Under the pieces are notes generated by a model. It was not told the origin of the DNA. It saw only the letters and a program-made list of their open reading frames with translations, and did no database searches. Positions 22,191 through 30,674 of a stretch of DNA of 46,225 nucleotides are shown piece by piece. The stretch comes from JAUVXJ01 sp964577995 (GTDB lineage: Bacteria; Chloroflexota; Anaerolineae; UBA7937; B3-Chlor). Position 1 is the stretch's first letter; each line of letters begins with the position of its first letter. The position numbers and the translations under genes were made by a program. The stretch is taken from the NCBI GenBank assembly GCA_964577995.1, contig CAZOBP010000005.1:1-46225 (forward strand), given 5' to 3'.

Positions 22191-22748
22191 CTATCCGGCA
22201 TCTCTACTGAGGATACGCCCCAGCGCCGCCAGACCACGATGCTGAAGTGCTTTCACCGCTCCAGTCGACTTGTCGAGCATAAGACCGACTTCTTTGCAGG
22301 TCATGTCCTCAATGAATCTCAAGATGATGACCTGGCGCTGCTCTTCGGTTAGTTGAGCCATTGCCGCTGCCAAGCGGCTCTGAGTCAGCCGCTGCTGGAC
22401 CGCTCGTTCCACGTTGGAGGAGTCGTCTATGAGTTGCTCGTCGAGAGGCACCACCCTCGAGCGCTCAGTGCCCCGATGGTAGTCGAACACCACGTTGCGG
22501 GCGATAGTGTAGATCCAAGCCAAGAGGGGGCGGCCTCGATAGCGGTAGCTGTCGATCGTCTCCACAAGCCGCGTGAAGACTGTCGATGTGAGATCGTCGG
22601 CTGTGCACGCGTCTCCGACGCGGTAGTACACGTAGCGATACACCGCAGGCTGGTGCTGCTCATAGATCTCGCCAAACGCGGCTCGGTCGCCCTTCTGCGC
22701 ACGCCTTACCAGCCGCTCGTCGTCGCTGCGTTCTGACATATGCGCCAT
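22191..22748 (-). CDS. ECF-type RNA polymerase sigma factor (sigma-70 family)
   Basis: 185 aa from ATG 22748 with AAGGA upstream. Region 2 includes AFGEIYEQHQPAVYRYVYYRVGD and DDLTSTVFTRLVETIDSYR. Region 4 includes LTEEQRQVIILRFIEDMTCKEVGLML and a helix-turn-helix ending STGAVKALQHRGLAAL. Regions 1 and 3 are absent, as in ECF factors. The FecR-like gene follows on the same strand, so the pair probably forms a cell-surface signalling switch. A housekeeping-type promoter precedes it at 22826-22854, so basal expression need not depend on itself. Confidence 0.93.
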   Translation of the reverse strand: MAHMSERSDDERLVRRAQKGDRAAFGEIYEQHQPAVYRYVYYRVGDACTADDLTSTVFTRLVETIDSYRYRGRPLLAWIYTIARNVVFDYHRGTERSRVVPLDEQLIDDSSNVERAVQQRLTQSRLAAAMAQLTEEQRQVIILRFIEDMTCKEVGLMLDKSTGAVKALQHRGLAALGRILSRDAG

Positions 22749-22825
22749 CACGTCCTTGCAAGCGGCGACATATCGCTGCCAACGATAGGTGCCGTGCGGT
22801 GCAATTGGAGATCATGCACCTCAAG

Positions 22826-22854
22826 ATGATACATCCAGCAAGGTAGCTGGTCAA
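22826..22854 (-). promoter_or_regulatory. Promoter of the ECF sigma/FecR cluster
   Basis: On the minus strand TTGACC (22854-22849), 17 nt, TATCAT (22831-22826). It lies 78 nt before the sigma factor start. Confidence 0.65.
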
Positions 22855-22896
22855 CTGATGAGCGTCGACAGTCTGAGAAACGTGCTCTTAGGGGAC

Positions 22897-22921
22897 GCGT
22901 GAGCCTTGGTCCGGCTCACGC
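22897..22921 (-). other. Perfect 9-bp hairpin downstream of the hydrolase gene
   Basis: GCGTGAGCC at 22897-22905 and GGCTCACGC at 22913-22921 form an uninterrupted stem with a 7-nt loop. It lies 75 nt past the stop of the minus-strand hydrolase gene. No T run follows on either strand. It may be a weak terminator, an RNA 3' structure or a protein-binding palindrome. Otherwise 22855-22995 holds nothing I can identify. Confidence 0.5.
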
Positions 22922-22995
22922 CGTCGGCCAGCTCCCCGGGTAGCAGTCAACCGGCAGCGGGGCGCAATGCCTCCGTGGAACGTCTGCGCCATGCG

Positions 22996-23874
22996 TCAGG
23001 CCCCAACAACATCGTTTAGCCAGCCCACTATAGCTTCCGTGACCTGGGTCCCGTATCCCCGGTAGTTGTGAGGGGCGCCCTCCACCACGATGGTGTCACA
23101 CCGAGGGGTGGAGACGGCCTTGGCCCTGAGAGTCGCCAGGGCCTCCCTTGGTGTCGGCCGGGTAAACTCGGCCACGGTGCCCATCATGGCCAGTATGGGA
23201 CAATTCAATCGGGCCACCACTTCCCACGGCTCGTCAGGCCTGCCGAACTTGAAGATGTCCGACTTCGCTGAGACGAAAAGACTGTAAATCGTCCTCGCCG
23301 ACATGGGGTAAGGCGCAATCGAACCCTCGAAGAGACGCTTGCCCTGCCCACTCGCCACCATGTCGCTGACCGAACGCAGCATCGGCTCCAGCTCCTCTCC
23401 TACCGACTCTAGCCAGAAACCCTGGTCAGCCGGTGACATGAAGACAAGTCCCCTCACTCGCTCATCCGAGGTCTCGGCTGCATAGAAGGCCACCTTGTGC
23501 GCCCCAAAGCTGTGCCCTAATAGTATCATCTCCTGAAAGCCGCGCTCTTGCAGAAGGTTCAACCAGGCCGCGATGTCCAGCAGGCACTCCTCGAAGACCT
23601 CTAAGGCCACGCCCATGCGCCTGCTCGCGGTCGGATCCCTCGCATAGAGTGTGTTCACGATGTCGTGACCTCGCGTGTTCCCAGTGACAAACGCATAGCC
23701 TCGGTCGACCAGCTTGTCGGCCAGCCTATCCAGGAACTGGCTACGGTAGAAGTTGGAGGAGGCCCCATGAATGTGGAGCACTGCCGGAAGCCTGCTGCTC
23801 CTCTGCGGCTCGCAGTACAGGCCCTGTAGTTGAAGTCCGTCCTCCGTCCACACGCGGACCAGCTCGCCTTTCAA
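22996..23874 (-). CDS. Alpha/beta hydrolase (serine esterase/acyltransferase fold)
   Basis: 292 aa. The fold is shown by PAVLHIHGASSNFY (oxyanion region), the nucleophile elbow GHSFGA with Ser122, and a C-terminal GAPHNYRGYG that supplies the catalytic His. A lid-like helical insert occupies about 150-210. No signal peptide is present, so it acts in the cytoplasm. The start is TTG 23874: AAGGAG lies six bases upstream and the protein begins naturally there. It has its own promoter at 23922-23950 and no functionally linked neighbour. The substrate is unknown; it resembles DUF1749-like hydrolases that act on small acyl compounds. Confidence 0.85.
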   Translation of the reverse strand: MKGELVRVWTEDGLQLQGLYCEPQRSSRLPAVLHIHGASSNFYRSQFLDRLADKLVDRGYAFVTGNTRGHDIVNTLYARDPTASRRMGVALEVFEECLLDIAAWLNLLQERGFQEMILLGHSFGAHKVAFYAAETSDERVRGLVFMSPADQGFWLESVGEELEPMLRSVSDMVASGQGKRLFEGSIAPYPMSARTIYSLFVSAKSDIFKFGRPDEPWEVVARLNCPILAMMGTVAEFTRPTPREALATLRAKAVSTPRCDTIVVEGAPHNYRGYGTQVTEAIVGWLNDVVGA

Positions 23875-23921
23875 GTCCGTCTCCTTTCGCTATCCAGAAA
23901 TGAAGAGGGGAGAACTACGCC

Positions 23922-23950
23922 ATTATAGCCTCGACAATACCTCGGATCAA
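23922..23950 (-). promoter_or_regulatory. Promoter of the alpha/beta hydrolase gene
   Basis: On the minus strand TTGATC (23950-23945), 17 nt, TATAAT (23927-23922), about 48 nt before the TTG start. Confidence 0.75.
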
Positions 23951-24093
23951 GGCACCCTGGCCAACAGACGGCGATACGCTTTCCATCATCAACTTGAGGC
24001 CACCTACCCGGCATTCGACCCATGAACCTCACAAGCGTACGCCCGCGTCCTTAACAGGCTTGCGGCCGCTGCTTTGCCTAGCCCAGGCCTTTC

Positions 24094-24122
24094 TTGACCA
24101 CCTTCCTCCCTTGTGATATAGT
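24094..24122 (+). promoter_or_regulatory. Promoter of the 131-aa unknown protein gene
   Basis: TTGACC at 24094-24099, 17 nt, TATAGT at 24117-24122, with TG one base upstream of the -10 (extended -10). It lies 40 nt before the start codon and is divergent from the hydrolase promoter. Confidence 0.7.
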
Positions 24123-24161
24123 CTCCAGAAGGAGCAGACCAAATCGGGGACCAGATGAGCA

Positions 24162-24557
24162 ATGCCTGAGCTTTCAGAATCCCAGAAGCAGGAGATACAG
24201 AGATACCTGAAGTGGGACCAGAAGAGGCTATTCAGGGAACTGGACCGCTACTACGGTGCTTCCTCCCCCGGCGGGCAAAGGGCCTCGTACCGCTTCAAGG
24301 GGAAGGGACGCGTCTGGCTCAATGAATTCCTACCGAGGCTTCAGGAATTCGTCTGCGACGAATGGGGCTACGAAGCGAAGAAAGATGACCTTGAGCTACA
24401 AGACAACGAGAAGCTGATGGTAGCTTTGGGAGAAGCACTCTCGCCCCTCGTCGAGAGGAACCCCTTTCCCACCAGAGCGCAGGTTCCCGCGTATCTCGTG
24501 GCCGCGATACTCGTCAACATGGGCCTGGACGAACTCTGCGCCTCCAGAAGCCAGTAG
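24162..24557 (+). CDS. Unrecognised 131-aa cytoplasmic protein
   Basis: A charged, mostly helical protein with no signal peptide, membrane segment or cysteine motif. The first half is rich in Lys/Glu/Arg (QKQEIQRYLKWDQKRLFRELDRYYG), then a GKGRVWLNEFLPRLQEFVCDEWGY segment and a helical C-terminus with PTRAQVPAYLVAAILVNMGL. It is monocistronic behind its own promoter, with the next gene convergent 30 nt beyond. I do not recognise the family. Regular codon use and a good promoter make it a likely real gene. Confidence 0.75.
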   Translation: MPELSESQKQEIQRYLKWDQKRLFRELDRYYGASSPGGQRASYRFKGKGRVWLNEFLPRLQEFVCDEWGYEAKKDDLELQDNEKLMVALGEALSPLVERNPFPTRAQVPAYLVAAILVNMGLDELCASRSQ

Positions 24558-24586
24558 CAGACCAGCACTGCCTGCCCACTCCTTCG

Positions 24587-25369
24587 TCACAACTCGTACA
24601 CATCGAAGTCCTTGGCGAACCGAACGGGCCCCGGATACCGTTTCGCTATCTCGGCAATGGTCACTTGCGGCTCTTTTACGAGATGGCGATGGTAGTGTAC
24701 GAGAATCACCTCTTCCACGCCCGCCTCCGCGGCAATCTCCCCCACTTGCCTGGGCGTGCTGTGAAACGGGTGAGGCTCCTCAACAGTGCACTCTTGGAAT
24801 AACACCTTGGCCCCTCTGGCCAGAGATACGAGCTCCGGGCATGGGCTGGTGTCCGCCGAGAATACGGCCGCTCTGTCCGTGGCGCGAGAGGTGATCCGCA
24901 CCCCCATCGTCGGGACTTCGTGCTTGACAGGGCTGGTATGAACGATCAAACCCTCGTCCTCCATCGCCAGATGTTCCTCTTCGGTAGGTATCACCCGGAA
25001 CTCCAGCGGCACGGGCCTACTGCGGAGATCGAACAGGTCCAGCAACGCCAGGGCGACTCTCTGCGTCTCGCGGTTGGAGAAAATGCGCAGTGGTGCTCGC
25101 CTGCCATGGAGCCACAATTCGTGAACGAGTGAGGGAAGTCCATAGAGGTGATCCGGATGGGCATGGGTCAGAATCACTCCCTTCAGTCGGTTCGGCTCCG
25201 CCCCCACCTTCAGTAGCTTGTGGAACGGGCTTCCGCCGCAGTCGATGAGCAGGCCTTCCGCCTCATTCTCCACCAGGAAGTACGTATTGTCCTGGCTCGC
25301 ACTTGCCAGAGCCGGTCCTGACCCCAGGACGACGATTCTCAGTGCTGCACGGTCATTGTTCGCGACCAC
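24587..25369 (-). CDS. MBL-fold metallo-hydrolase, RNase Z-like
   Basis: 260 aa. It opens RIVVLGSGPALASASQDNTYFLVE and has the metal motif THAHPDHLYG (His69, His71, Asp73, His74), with later metal ligands in SPVKHEVP, FSADTSP and LVHYHRH. This order is that of RNase Z/ElaC-type and related phosphodiesterases or phosphonate-type hydrolases. The RNase Z exosite arm is not evident, so tRNA processing is uncertain. The start is GTG 25369. It is followed by a convergent gene and preceded by rluD on the same strand at a 69-nt gap. Confidence 0.88.
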   Translation of the reverse strand: MVANNDRAALRIVVLGSGPALASASQDNTYFLVENEAEGLLIDCGGSPFHKLLKVGAEPNRLKGVILTHAHPDHLYGLPSLVHELWLHGRRAPLRIFSNRETQRVALALLDLFDLRSRPVPLEFRVIPTEEEHLAMEDEGLIVHTSPVKHEVPTMGVRITSRATDRAAVFSADTSPCPELVSLARGAKVLFQECTVEEPHPFHSTPRQVGEIAAEAGVEEVILVHYHRHLVKEPQVTIAEIAKRYPGPVRFAKDFDVYEL

Positions 25370-25438
25370 GTGTCAGCCACTCCCTCACTCATGTCGTCCG
25401 CCCGCCCCGCCCGCGTATCCTCTGAGCAGCCAAAGCGC

Positions 25439-26392
25439 CTAGGCCAACGGTCCGAGCCGCTCCCACTCGTCTGCGCTGATCAGATTCGGCCTTCGCAGCA
25501 TCTCCAGCACGCGCTCCAAGTCTGCCGGCAGCTCCGACACTAGCTCCACTTCGCGGCCTGAGGAGGGGTGTCGGAAAGCCAGGCGATGAGCATGCAAGAA
25601 CTGCCTCTCCAGTGCCAGAGGCCGCTTTCGATGACCGTATACACTGTCGCCCACGACCGGATGCCCAAGAAAGGCCAGATGCACCCGGACCTGATGCGTG
25701 CGCCCTGTCCTGGGTCTCGCCTCCAGGAGGGTGTACTCCCCTAGCCGCTCCAAGACGCGGAACTCGGTCACCGCAAGACGGCCGCCGCTCGGCACAACTG
25801 CCATGCGTTTCCTATCCCTGGTGTCCCGACCGATGGACGCGTCTATCACCCCGTTCCTTGGCTCCACCACGCCTTCCACCAGCGACAGATAGACCTTGAG
25901 TACCTCCCTGGCCTTGAACTGAGCCTGTAGGTTCTCCCGAGCATCGTGGCTCCTGGCCACTACGATGAGTCCAGAGGTATCCTTGTCCAGCCTGTGCACG
26001 ATGCCCGGACGTTTCTCTTCATCCAACGGCAGGTCTGGGTACCGAGCTAGCAGAGCGTTGAGCAGCGTACCGCTCCGGTGGCCGGCAGCGGGATGGACGA
26101 CCAAACCCGGAGGCTTGTCCACCACCACTAGATCCTCATCCTCGTACACAATCCTCAGAGGGATTCGCTCTGGCACCAACTCGACCTCTTCCACGGCCGG
26201 TACGATCACACCGACTGAATCCCCCTCTTTGAGCCGTTGGCTCGGCTTGACCTCGATCCCATTGACCGTGACCAGCCCTCGAGCGATGAGGTCTTGGACT
26301 TGCGAGCGTGAGAGAGAAGGAACCTCCCCTGCCACGTACTTGTCCACGCGCTCCCCACCCTGAGTGACCGTCAGTCGCAGATTCCTCTCCAT
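25439..26392 (-). CDS. rluD: RluA/RluD family 23S rRNA pseudouridine synthase
   Basis: 317 aa. An N-terminal S4 RNA-binding domain (SRSQVQDLIARGLVTVNGIEV) precedes the catalytic domain, which has VVDKPPGLVVHPAAGH, HRLDKDTSG with the catalytic Asp136, and ARPRTGRTHQVRVHLAFLGHPVVGD. RluD isomerises three uridines in helix 69 of 23S rRNA; RluC would be an alternative. lspA lies directly upstream, a common bacterial pairing, but here a terminator intervenes. The ATG at 26392 lacks a strong ribosome site. Confidence 0.92.
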   Translation of the reverse strand: MERNLRLTVTQGGERVDKYVAGEVPSLSRSQVQDLIARGLVTVNGIEVKPSQRLKEGDSVGVIVPAVEEVELVPERIPLRIVYEDEDLVVVDKPPGLVVHPAAGHRSGTLLNALLARYPDLPLDEEKRPGIVHRLDKDTSGLIVVARSHDARENLQAQFKAREVLKVYLSLVEGVVEPRNGVIDASIGRDTRDRKRMAVVPSGGRLAVTEFRVLERLGEYTLLEARPRTGRTHQVRVHLAFLGHPVVGDSVYGHRKRPLALERQFLHAHRLAFRHPSSGREVELVSELPADLERVLEMLRRPNLISADEWERLGPLA

Positions 26393-26406
26393 CGGCTCAC
26401 CATATC

Positions 26407-26442
26407 AAAAAAAAGCACCGAGGCCAGCTCAGCGCTCGGTGC
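26407..26442 (-). terminator. Rho-independent terminator between lspA and rluD
   Basis: Read on the minus strand, GCACCGAG (26442-26435) pairs with CTCGGTGC (26422-26415) across 12 nt and is followed by eight T (26414-26407). It ends only 14 nt before the rluD start, so rluD would depend on read-through or on its own promoter. Confidence 0.88.
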
Positions 26443-26490
26443 ATACGGAGGACAGACTGTGACCTCACTCTACCGTGGTCGCTTCACTGC

Positions 26491-27015
26491 CTAGTCGCCT
26501 TCCTGCTTGCTTAACAGAAGGAAGAAGGCCAAGATGGCCACGCCAACGACGATAGCAGTATCAGCCAGATTGAATACCGCTGGCCAGATCCTGAAATCAA
26601 TGAAATCCACCACATTGCCCCAATGGACTCGATCCAGCAGATTGCCGAGTGCTCCACCCAACTGGAGTCCCAGACTGACCCTCAGCCAGCCCTGGCTCGG
26701 CGGAAGATAGCGATAGAAGGCTACGATGCCAATCACCACCACGACAGCGACAATGGCAAAGAAGACCCCGTACTCCCGAAACATGCCGAAGGCCGCCCCC
26801 GTGTTGGTGATGTGTGTGACTCTGACAAAGGGCATCAGAATCGGGATAGGATTCCACACCTCTCCCACAGCGAGATGCGTCAGCACGATGTACTTGGTGA
26901 TCTGGTCAACCACAAGAACAACGGCGGCTACTCCCAAGAACAGTGCCCACCCTGCCTTGCCGCTCACCAAAGCGGATTCTCGTCCTATTGATTCCTCTCG
27001 TGGCGTCGCACGCAT
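26491..27015 (-). CDS. lspA: Lipoprotein signal peptidase (signal peptidase II)
   Basis: Four membrane helices and the two conserved catalytic regions: NTGAAFGMFRE (part of the NxGxxFG box), GALGNLLDRVHWGNVVDFIDF with the first catalytic Asp, and FNLADTAIVVG with the second. The enzyme cleaves the signal peptide from diacylglyceryl-modified prolipoproteins, such as the two binding proteins in this window. ATG 27015 gives 174 aa; TTG 26970 or GTG 26967 would give the more usual ~158 aa. The open frame continues far upstream but overlaps the DksA-like gene. The start of lspA overlaps that gene by 31 nt. Confidence 0.93.
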   Translation of the reverse strand: MRATPREESIGRESALVSGKAGWALFLGVAAVVLVVDQITKYIVLTHLAVGEVWNPIPILMPFVRVTHITNTGAAFGMFREYGVFFAIVAVVVVIGIVAFYRYLPPSQGWLRVSLGLQLGGALGNLLDRVHWGNVVDFIDFRIWPAVFNLADTAIVVGVAILAFFLLLSKQEGD

Positions 27016-27329
27016 TGTACACAGAGCCTCGTATCTGGAAGAGTCTTCAGTCGCCCCCACTCTATCGTACGCCCGCAATCCTCGCAGGTGCCGTACGTCC
27101 CCGTGTCGAAGCGGGCCAGCGCCTCTTCCACCAGTCGCAGTCTCTCCCTCAGGCTGGCACACAGGGACAGATTCCTGGTCTGTTCGAAGACGCCTGTGGC
27201 GTCGTCGGCCATGTGATTGCCATACCCGGGCCGCTCTTCCTCGGGCGCGCCAAGCTGCCGAATCTCCTCACCGAGGCGGACAACCTCCTGCTCCAATTCC
27301 TCTTTCAGATCAGCGTACGCCCTCGGCAC
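26985..27329 (-). CDS. DksA/TraR-family C4 zinc-finger protein
   Basis: 114 aa: a coiled-coil-like helical N-terminal half (DLKEELEQEVVRLGEEIRQL) and a C-terminal zinc finger with Cys82, Cys85, Cys103, Cys106 in the typical YGTCEDCGRTIEWGRLKTLPDTRLCVQC form. Such proteins bind the secondary channel of RNA polymerase or have related regulatory roles. The start is GTG 27329 with AGAGG nearby. It overlaps lspA, an arrangement often seen in Chloroflexota and Firmicutes (YteA-like next to lspA). It has its own promoter at 27449-27477. Confidence 0.9.
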   Translation of the reverse strand: MPRAYADLKEELEQEVVRLGEEIRQLGAPEEERPGYGNHMADDATGVFEQTRNLSLCASLRERLRLVEEALARFDTGTYGTCEDCGRTIEWGRLKTLPDTRLCVQCVRRHERNQ

Positions 27330-27448
27330 TTCTTGCCTCTTTCCCCGACCACTCGACCTACCAGCGCCTCGCCATCACCGCCGAACGTGGCCCACACTGC
27401 TATCAGTCAAGTTCCAGCGTTTCTGGTCATCGCTCGACCTTCACTTCC

Positions 27449-27477
27449 ATTCTAGTCGAGTTCGATCACAGAAGCAA
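27449..27477 (-). promoter_or_regulatory. Promoter for the DksA-like gene and lspA
   Basis: On the minus strand TTGCTT (27477-27472), 17 nt, TAGAAT (27454-27449). It lies within the gap after ileS, 120 nt before the GTG start. Confidence 0.6.
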
Positions 27478-27488
27478 GCAACCCCCTG

Positions 27489-30400
27489 TCATCCAGGCCC
27501 TGCTTCACCGCGCACGGTCAATAGATGAAACGTGATCTCCTTCCCGTCGATCTCAAACCGTCCCCTGTGGCTTCCCTGCGGGCCCGCCCCCTCGACCAGT
27601 TCCTCTGAAAGCGTCTCCTGCCTGACGTAATCCGCGTGCCCCCGCATCACCCCGGCCAGTTCTGGGTCACCCTCGTAGTAGGTACAGATCTTGTCCTCGA
27701 TCCTGAAATCCGCCTCCTTGCGCAGGTTCTGGATGCGCCGGACCACTTCGCGGGCCAGACCTTCCTCTATGAGATCCTTGGTCAGCGTGAGATCCACGCC
27801 CACCACGTACTCTCCCTCTTCAGAGACCGCGTACCCCTCCCGAGGTTCCGTCTCCACGGAGACCTCCTCCGGCGCCACGTGGATCGTTTCACCGCCGACC
27901 TCCAGCGATAGCGCTTCGCCTGCCAGTAGCTTCCTGGCACTTTCTCGCGCGTCAAGGCGTGCCACCGCTTTCTGTACCCGAGGCAACTGCGCTCCGTACT
28001 TGGGCCCCAGAACCCGTAGATCGGGCTTCAGCACATAGGTCAGCACTTCACTCGCGTCCTCGGTGAACCGGAGCTGCTTGACATTGAGCTCATCAAGCAC
28101 CAGGGCCGCCAGGGGACCCAGCGGATCTTCTCGTCCACCAAAGGGACCGGCCACCACGGCCTCCGACAGCGGTTGCCGCAGTTTGATGCCGCCCAGGCCC
28201 CTGGCTGAACGGCCAAGGCTCGCCACCTTCATCGCCAGCTCCATGTCCGACATCAGCCGCTCGTCCACCAGGGCCTCGTCCGGCACTGGGAAGTCGCAGT
28301 GGTGCACACTCCCAGGGGCATCGGGCACGACCGAGCAGACGAGATTCTGATACATCTCCTCCGTAACGAAAGGCATGAAGGGAGCCAGCAACTTCACCAG
28401 AGTAACCAGACACTCGTGCAGGGTCCAGTACGCCAGGTTCTTGTCCTCATCTTGCTCGCTCTTCCAGAAGCGACGACGGCTCCGCCGCACGTACCAGTTG
28501 GAGAGATCGTCCACGAAGGCCTCTACCGTACGTGTGGCGGCGGCCACATCGCAGCCCTCGAGGTCATCGTTCACCTCCTGGATCACCACCTGAAGCCTCG
28601 ACAGGATCCACCGATCCAGCAGATTCGATGGCTGTTTGGCAGTACCAGTCTCTTCCATACGCTGCGGGATCCAGCCATCGATGCGCGCATAGGTTGTGAA
28701 GAACGAATAGATGTTCCACAAAGGGATCAGAAAGCGTCGCCGCACCTCATCCGCCGGGCCATATCCGAAGTGGAGGTTGACCCGGGAATTGTGGGAGCAG
28801 TACATCCAGCGCATCACGTCCACGCCCATCATCTCGGCAGCGTCGTCGAACCAGATCACGTTGCCGCTGCTCTTGTGCATGTCTTCACCATGCTCGTCCT
28901 TGACGAGAGCGTACCCAAAGACCTTCAGAAACGGGGGGCTGTTCTCCATGGCTGTGCTCTCTGCCAGCAAAGCGTAGAACCAGTTTCTGAACTGACCAGG
29001 AAAGCACTCGCTGATGAAGTCCGCTGGGTACCACTTCTCCCAGTATTCCCTATCGTGCCTGTAGTTGAGGGTAGACAGCGCGACGATGCCCGCATCCAAC
29101 CACGGATTGCCCACGTCCGGTATCCGCGACACGAGCTTGCCACACTCGGGACAACGGATTTTCACGCCGTCAATCCACGGCCGGTGGGGTGAATGCCCCT
29201 CGAACTCATCCCACCCCTCGACTGCCCTCGCCTTCAGTTCGTCCTCGCTACCAATGACTTCGAAATGGCCACACTGACAATCGAAAATGGGCAATGCAAG
29301 GCCCCAGTATCTCTTCTTCGAGATCATCCAGTCATCCATGTTGCGAAGCCAATCCAACTCTCGCTCCAGGCCGAACTCCGGTATCCATCGTATCTGATGC
29401 ACAACATCCATGATCTGGTAACGAAGCTCATCCATGGAGATGTACCACTCGTCCACCAAACGGAACACCAGTTCACTCTGGCAGCGCCAGCAGACGGGAT
29501 AGCGGTGCGTGTATTCCTCGACACTGTACAGCAGTCCCTTCTTCCGCAGGTCCTCGAAGATCAGCTCAGCCGAGTCAGCAACGTTGAGAGCCGTGAGCCA
29601 GTCGAATCCGTCCACGAAGACCCCGAACTCATCCAGTGGAGCTATCGCCGGCAGGTCATACTCCTCGCCCAGCTCGAAGTCTTCCTTGCCGCACCCGGGC
29701 GCGATGTGTACGATGCCGCTGCCCTCGGTCTCGCTCACCTCATCCCAAAGGATGATCCTGTGCTCGACGCCCTGCTGAGGGCCCAGTTCATCGTAGGGGC
29801 CGTGGTAGGTCCATCCCTCCATCTCCACACCGGACAACTCCTCCACCACCTCGTAGGCTCCATCGAGCACCGACACCGCTTCGCGGGCCAGGTACAGGTA
29901 CTGGCCATCCTGCCGGACTTTGACGTATGTCACCTCGGGGTGCGCAGCCGCTGCCACGTTGGAGCTGAGCGTCCAAGGTGTCGTCGTCCACACGAGGAGT
30001 GACTCGCCTTCTCGGCCCACGAGAGGAAAGCGCAGGGTGACGCTGGGATGAGTCAGTTCCTGATAGCCTTCTGTGACGATCTCATGCTCGGAGATGGCTG
30101 TGCTGCAACGTGGGCACCAGGGCAACACGTCTCGCCCCTTGTAGATCCAGCCCTTCTCGTGACACCTCTTCAGGAATAGCCAGATGGTGTAGTTGTTCTC
30201 ATCGGACATGGTGTGGTAGGAGTTGTCCCAGTCCATCCAGTACCCCAAGCGGATCGACTGTTGCGTCTGGATCGCTGCGAACTTGCGCACCCGCTCCTTA
30301 CACTTCTCTACGAACCGGGCGATGCCGTATTCCTCTATGTCGCGTTTCGAAGTGAAGCTCAGCTCTTTCTCCACCTCCACCTCGATCCACAACCCTTGCC

Positions 30401-30659
30401 CGTCGAAACCGTTCTGATAGCGTATCTCGTGTCCCTGCATCGCCTTATGCCGATGGAACAGGTCCTTGTAGGTGCGCCCCCAGGCATGGTGGACTCCCAT
30501 GGGGTTGTTGGCGGTGATAGGCCCATCTATGAACGACCAACGCTTCCTCCCCTTGTTCTTCTCGACGAGCTTGTCAAAGGCGTCGGTCTCCTCCCACCAG
30601 CTTAGAATCCGCCTCTCCAAAGCCGGAAAGTCCACCTTGCTCGGAACTTCTCGAAACAT
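27489..30659 (-). CDS. ileS: Isoleucyl-tRNA synthetase with atypical signature motifs
   Basis: 1056 aa, the usual length for IleRS. Recognisable parts are the Rossmann core (FIDGPITANNPMG, DLFHRHKAMQGHEIRYQNGFD), the editing domain (VWTTTPWTLSSNVAAAAHP), CPRC and CPEC metal pairs, the anticodon-binding helical domain and a C-terminal extension. The HIGH position reads GVHH (55-58) and the KMSKS position reads MHKSS (594-598). Both are unusual. The gene is downstream of a T-box whose apparent specifier is AUC, which supports isoleucine. AGGAGG precedes ATG 30659. It lies 15 nt after the AlaX-like gene. Confidence 0.93.
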   Translation of the reverse strand: MFREVPSKVDFPALERRILSWWEETDAFDKLVEKNKGRKRWSFIDGPITANNPMGVHHAWGRTYKDLFHRHKAMQGHEIRYQNGFDGQGLWIEVEVEKELSFTSKRDIEEYGIARFVEKCKERVRKFAAIQTQQSIRLGYWMDWDNSYHTMSDENNYTIWLFLKRCHEKGWIYKGRDVLPWCPRCSTAISEHEIVTEGYQELTHPSVTLRFPLVGREGESLLVWTTTPWTLSSNVAAAAHPEVTYVKVRQDGQYLYLAREAVSVLDGAYEVVEELSGVEMEGWTYHGPYDELGPQQGVEHRIILWDEVSETEGSGIVHIAPGCGKEDFELGEEYDLPAIAPLDEFGVFVDGFDWLTALNVADSAELIFEDLRKKGLLYSVEEYTHRYPVCWRCQSELVFRLVDEWYISMDELRYQIMDVVHQIRWIPEFGLERELDWLRNMDDWMISKKRYWGLALPIFDCQCGHFEVIGSEDELKARAVEGWDEFEGHSPHRPWIDGVKIRCPECGKLVSRIPDVGNPWLDAGIVALSTLNYRHDREYWEKWYPADFISECFPGQFRNWFYALLAESTAMENSPPFLKVFGYALVKDEHGEDMHKSSGNVIWFDDAAEMMGVDVMRWMYCSHNSRVNLHFGYGPADEVRRRFLIPLWNIYSFFTTYARIDGWIPQRMEETGTAKQPSNLLDRWILSRLQVVIQEVNDDLEGCDVAAATRTVEAFVDDLSNWYVRRSRRRFWKSEQDEDKNLAYWTLHECLVTLVKLLAPFMPFVTEEMYQNLVCSVVPDAPGSVHHCDFPVPDEALVDERLMSDMELAMKVASLGRSARGLGGIKLRQPLSEAVVAGPFGGREDPLGPLAALVLDELNVKQLRFTEDASEVLTYVLKPDLRVLGPKYGAQLPRVQKAVARLDARESARKLLAGEALSLEVGGETIHVAPEEVSVETEPREGYAVSEEGEYVVGVDLTLTKDLIEEGLAREVVRRIQNLRKEADFRIEDKICTYYEGDPELAGVMRGHADYVRQETLSEELVEGAGPQGSHRGRFEIDGKEITFHLLTVRGEAGPG

Positions 30660-30674
30660 GGGGCCAACCTCCTG

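Noticed and set aside
28299..29192. 297-codon plus-strand frame inside ileS
   Set aside because: Antisense of a conserved synthetase; no domain or promoter.
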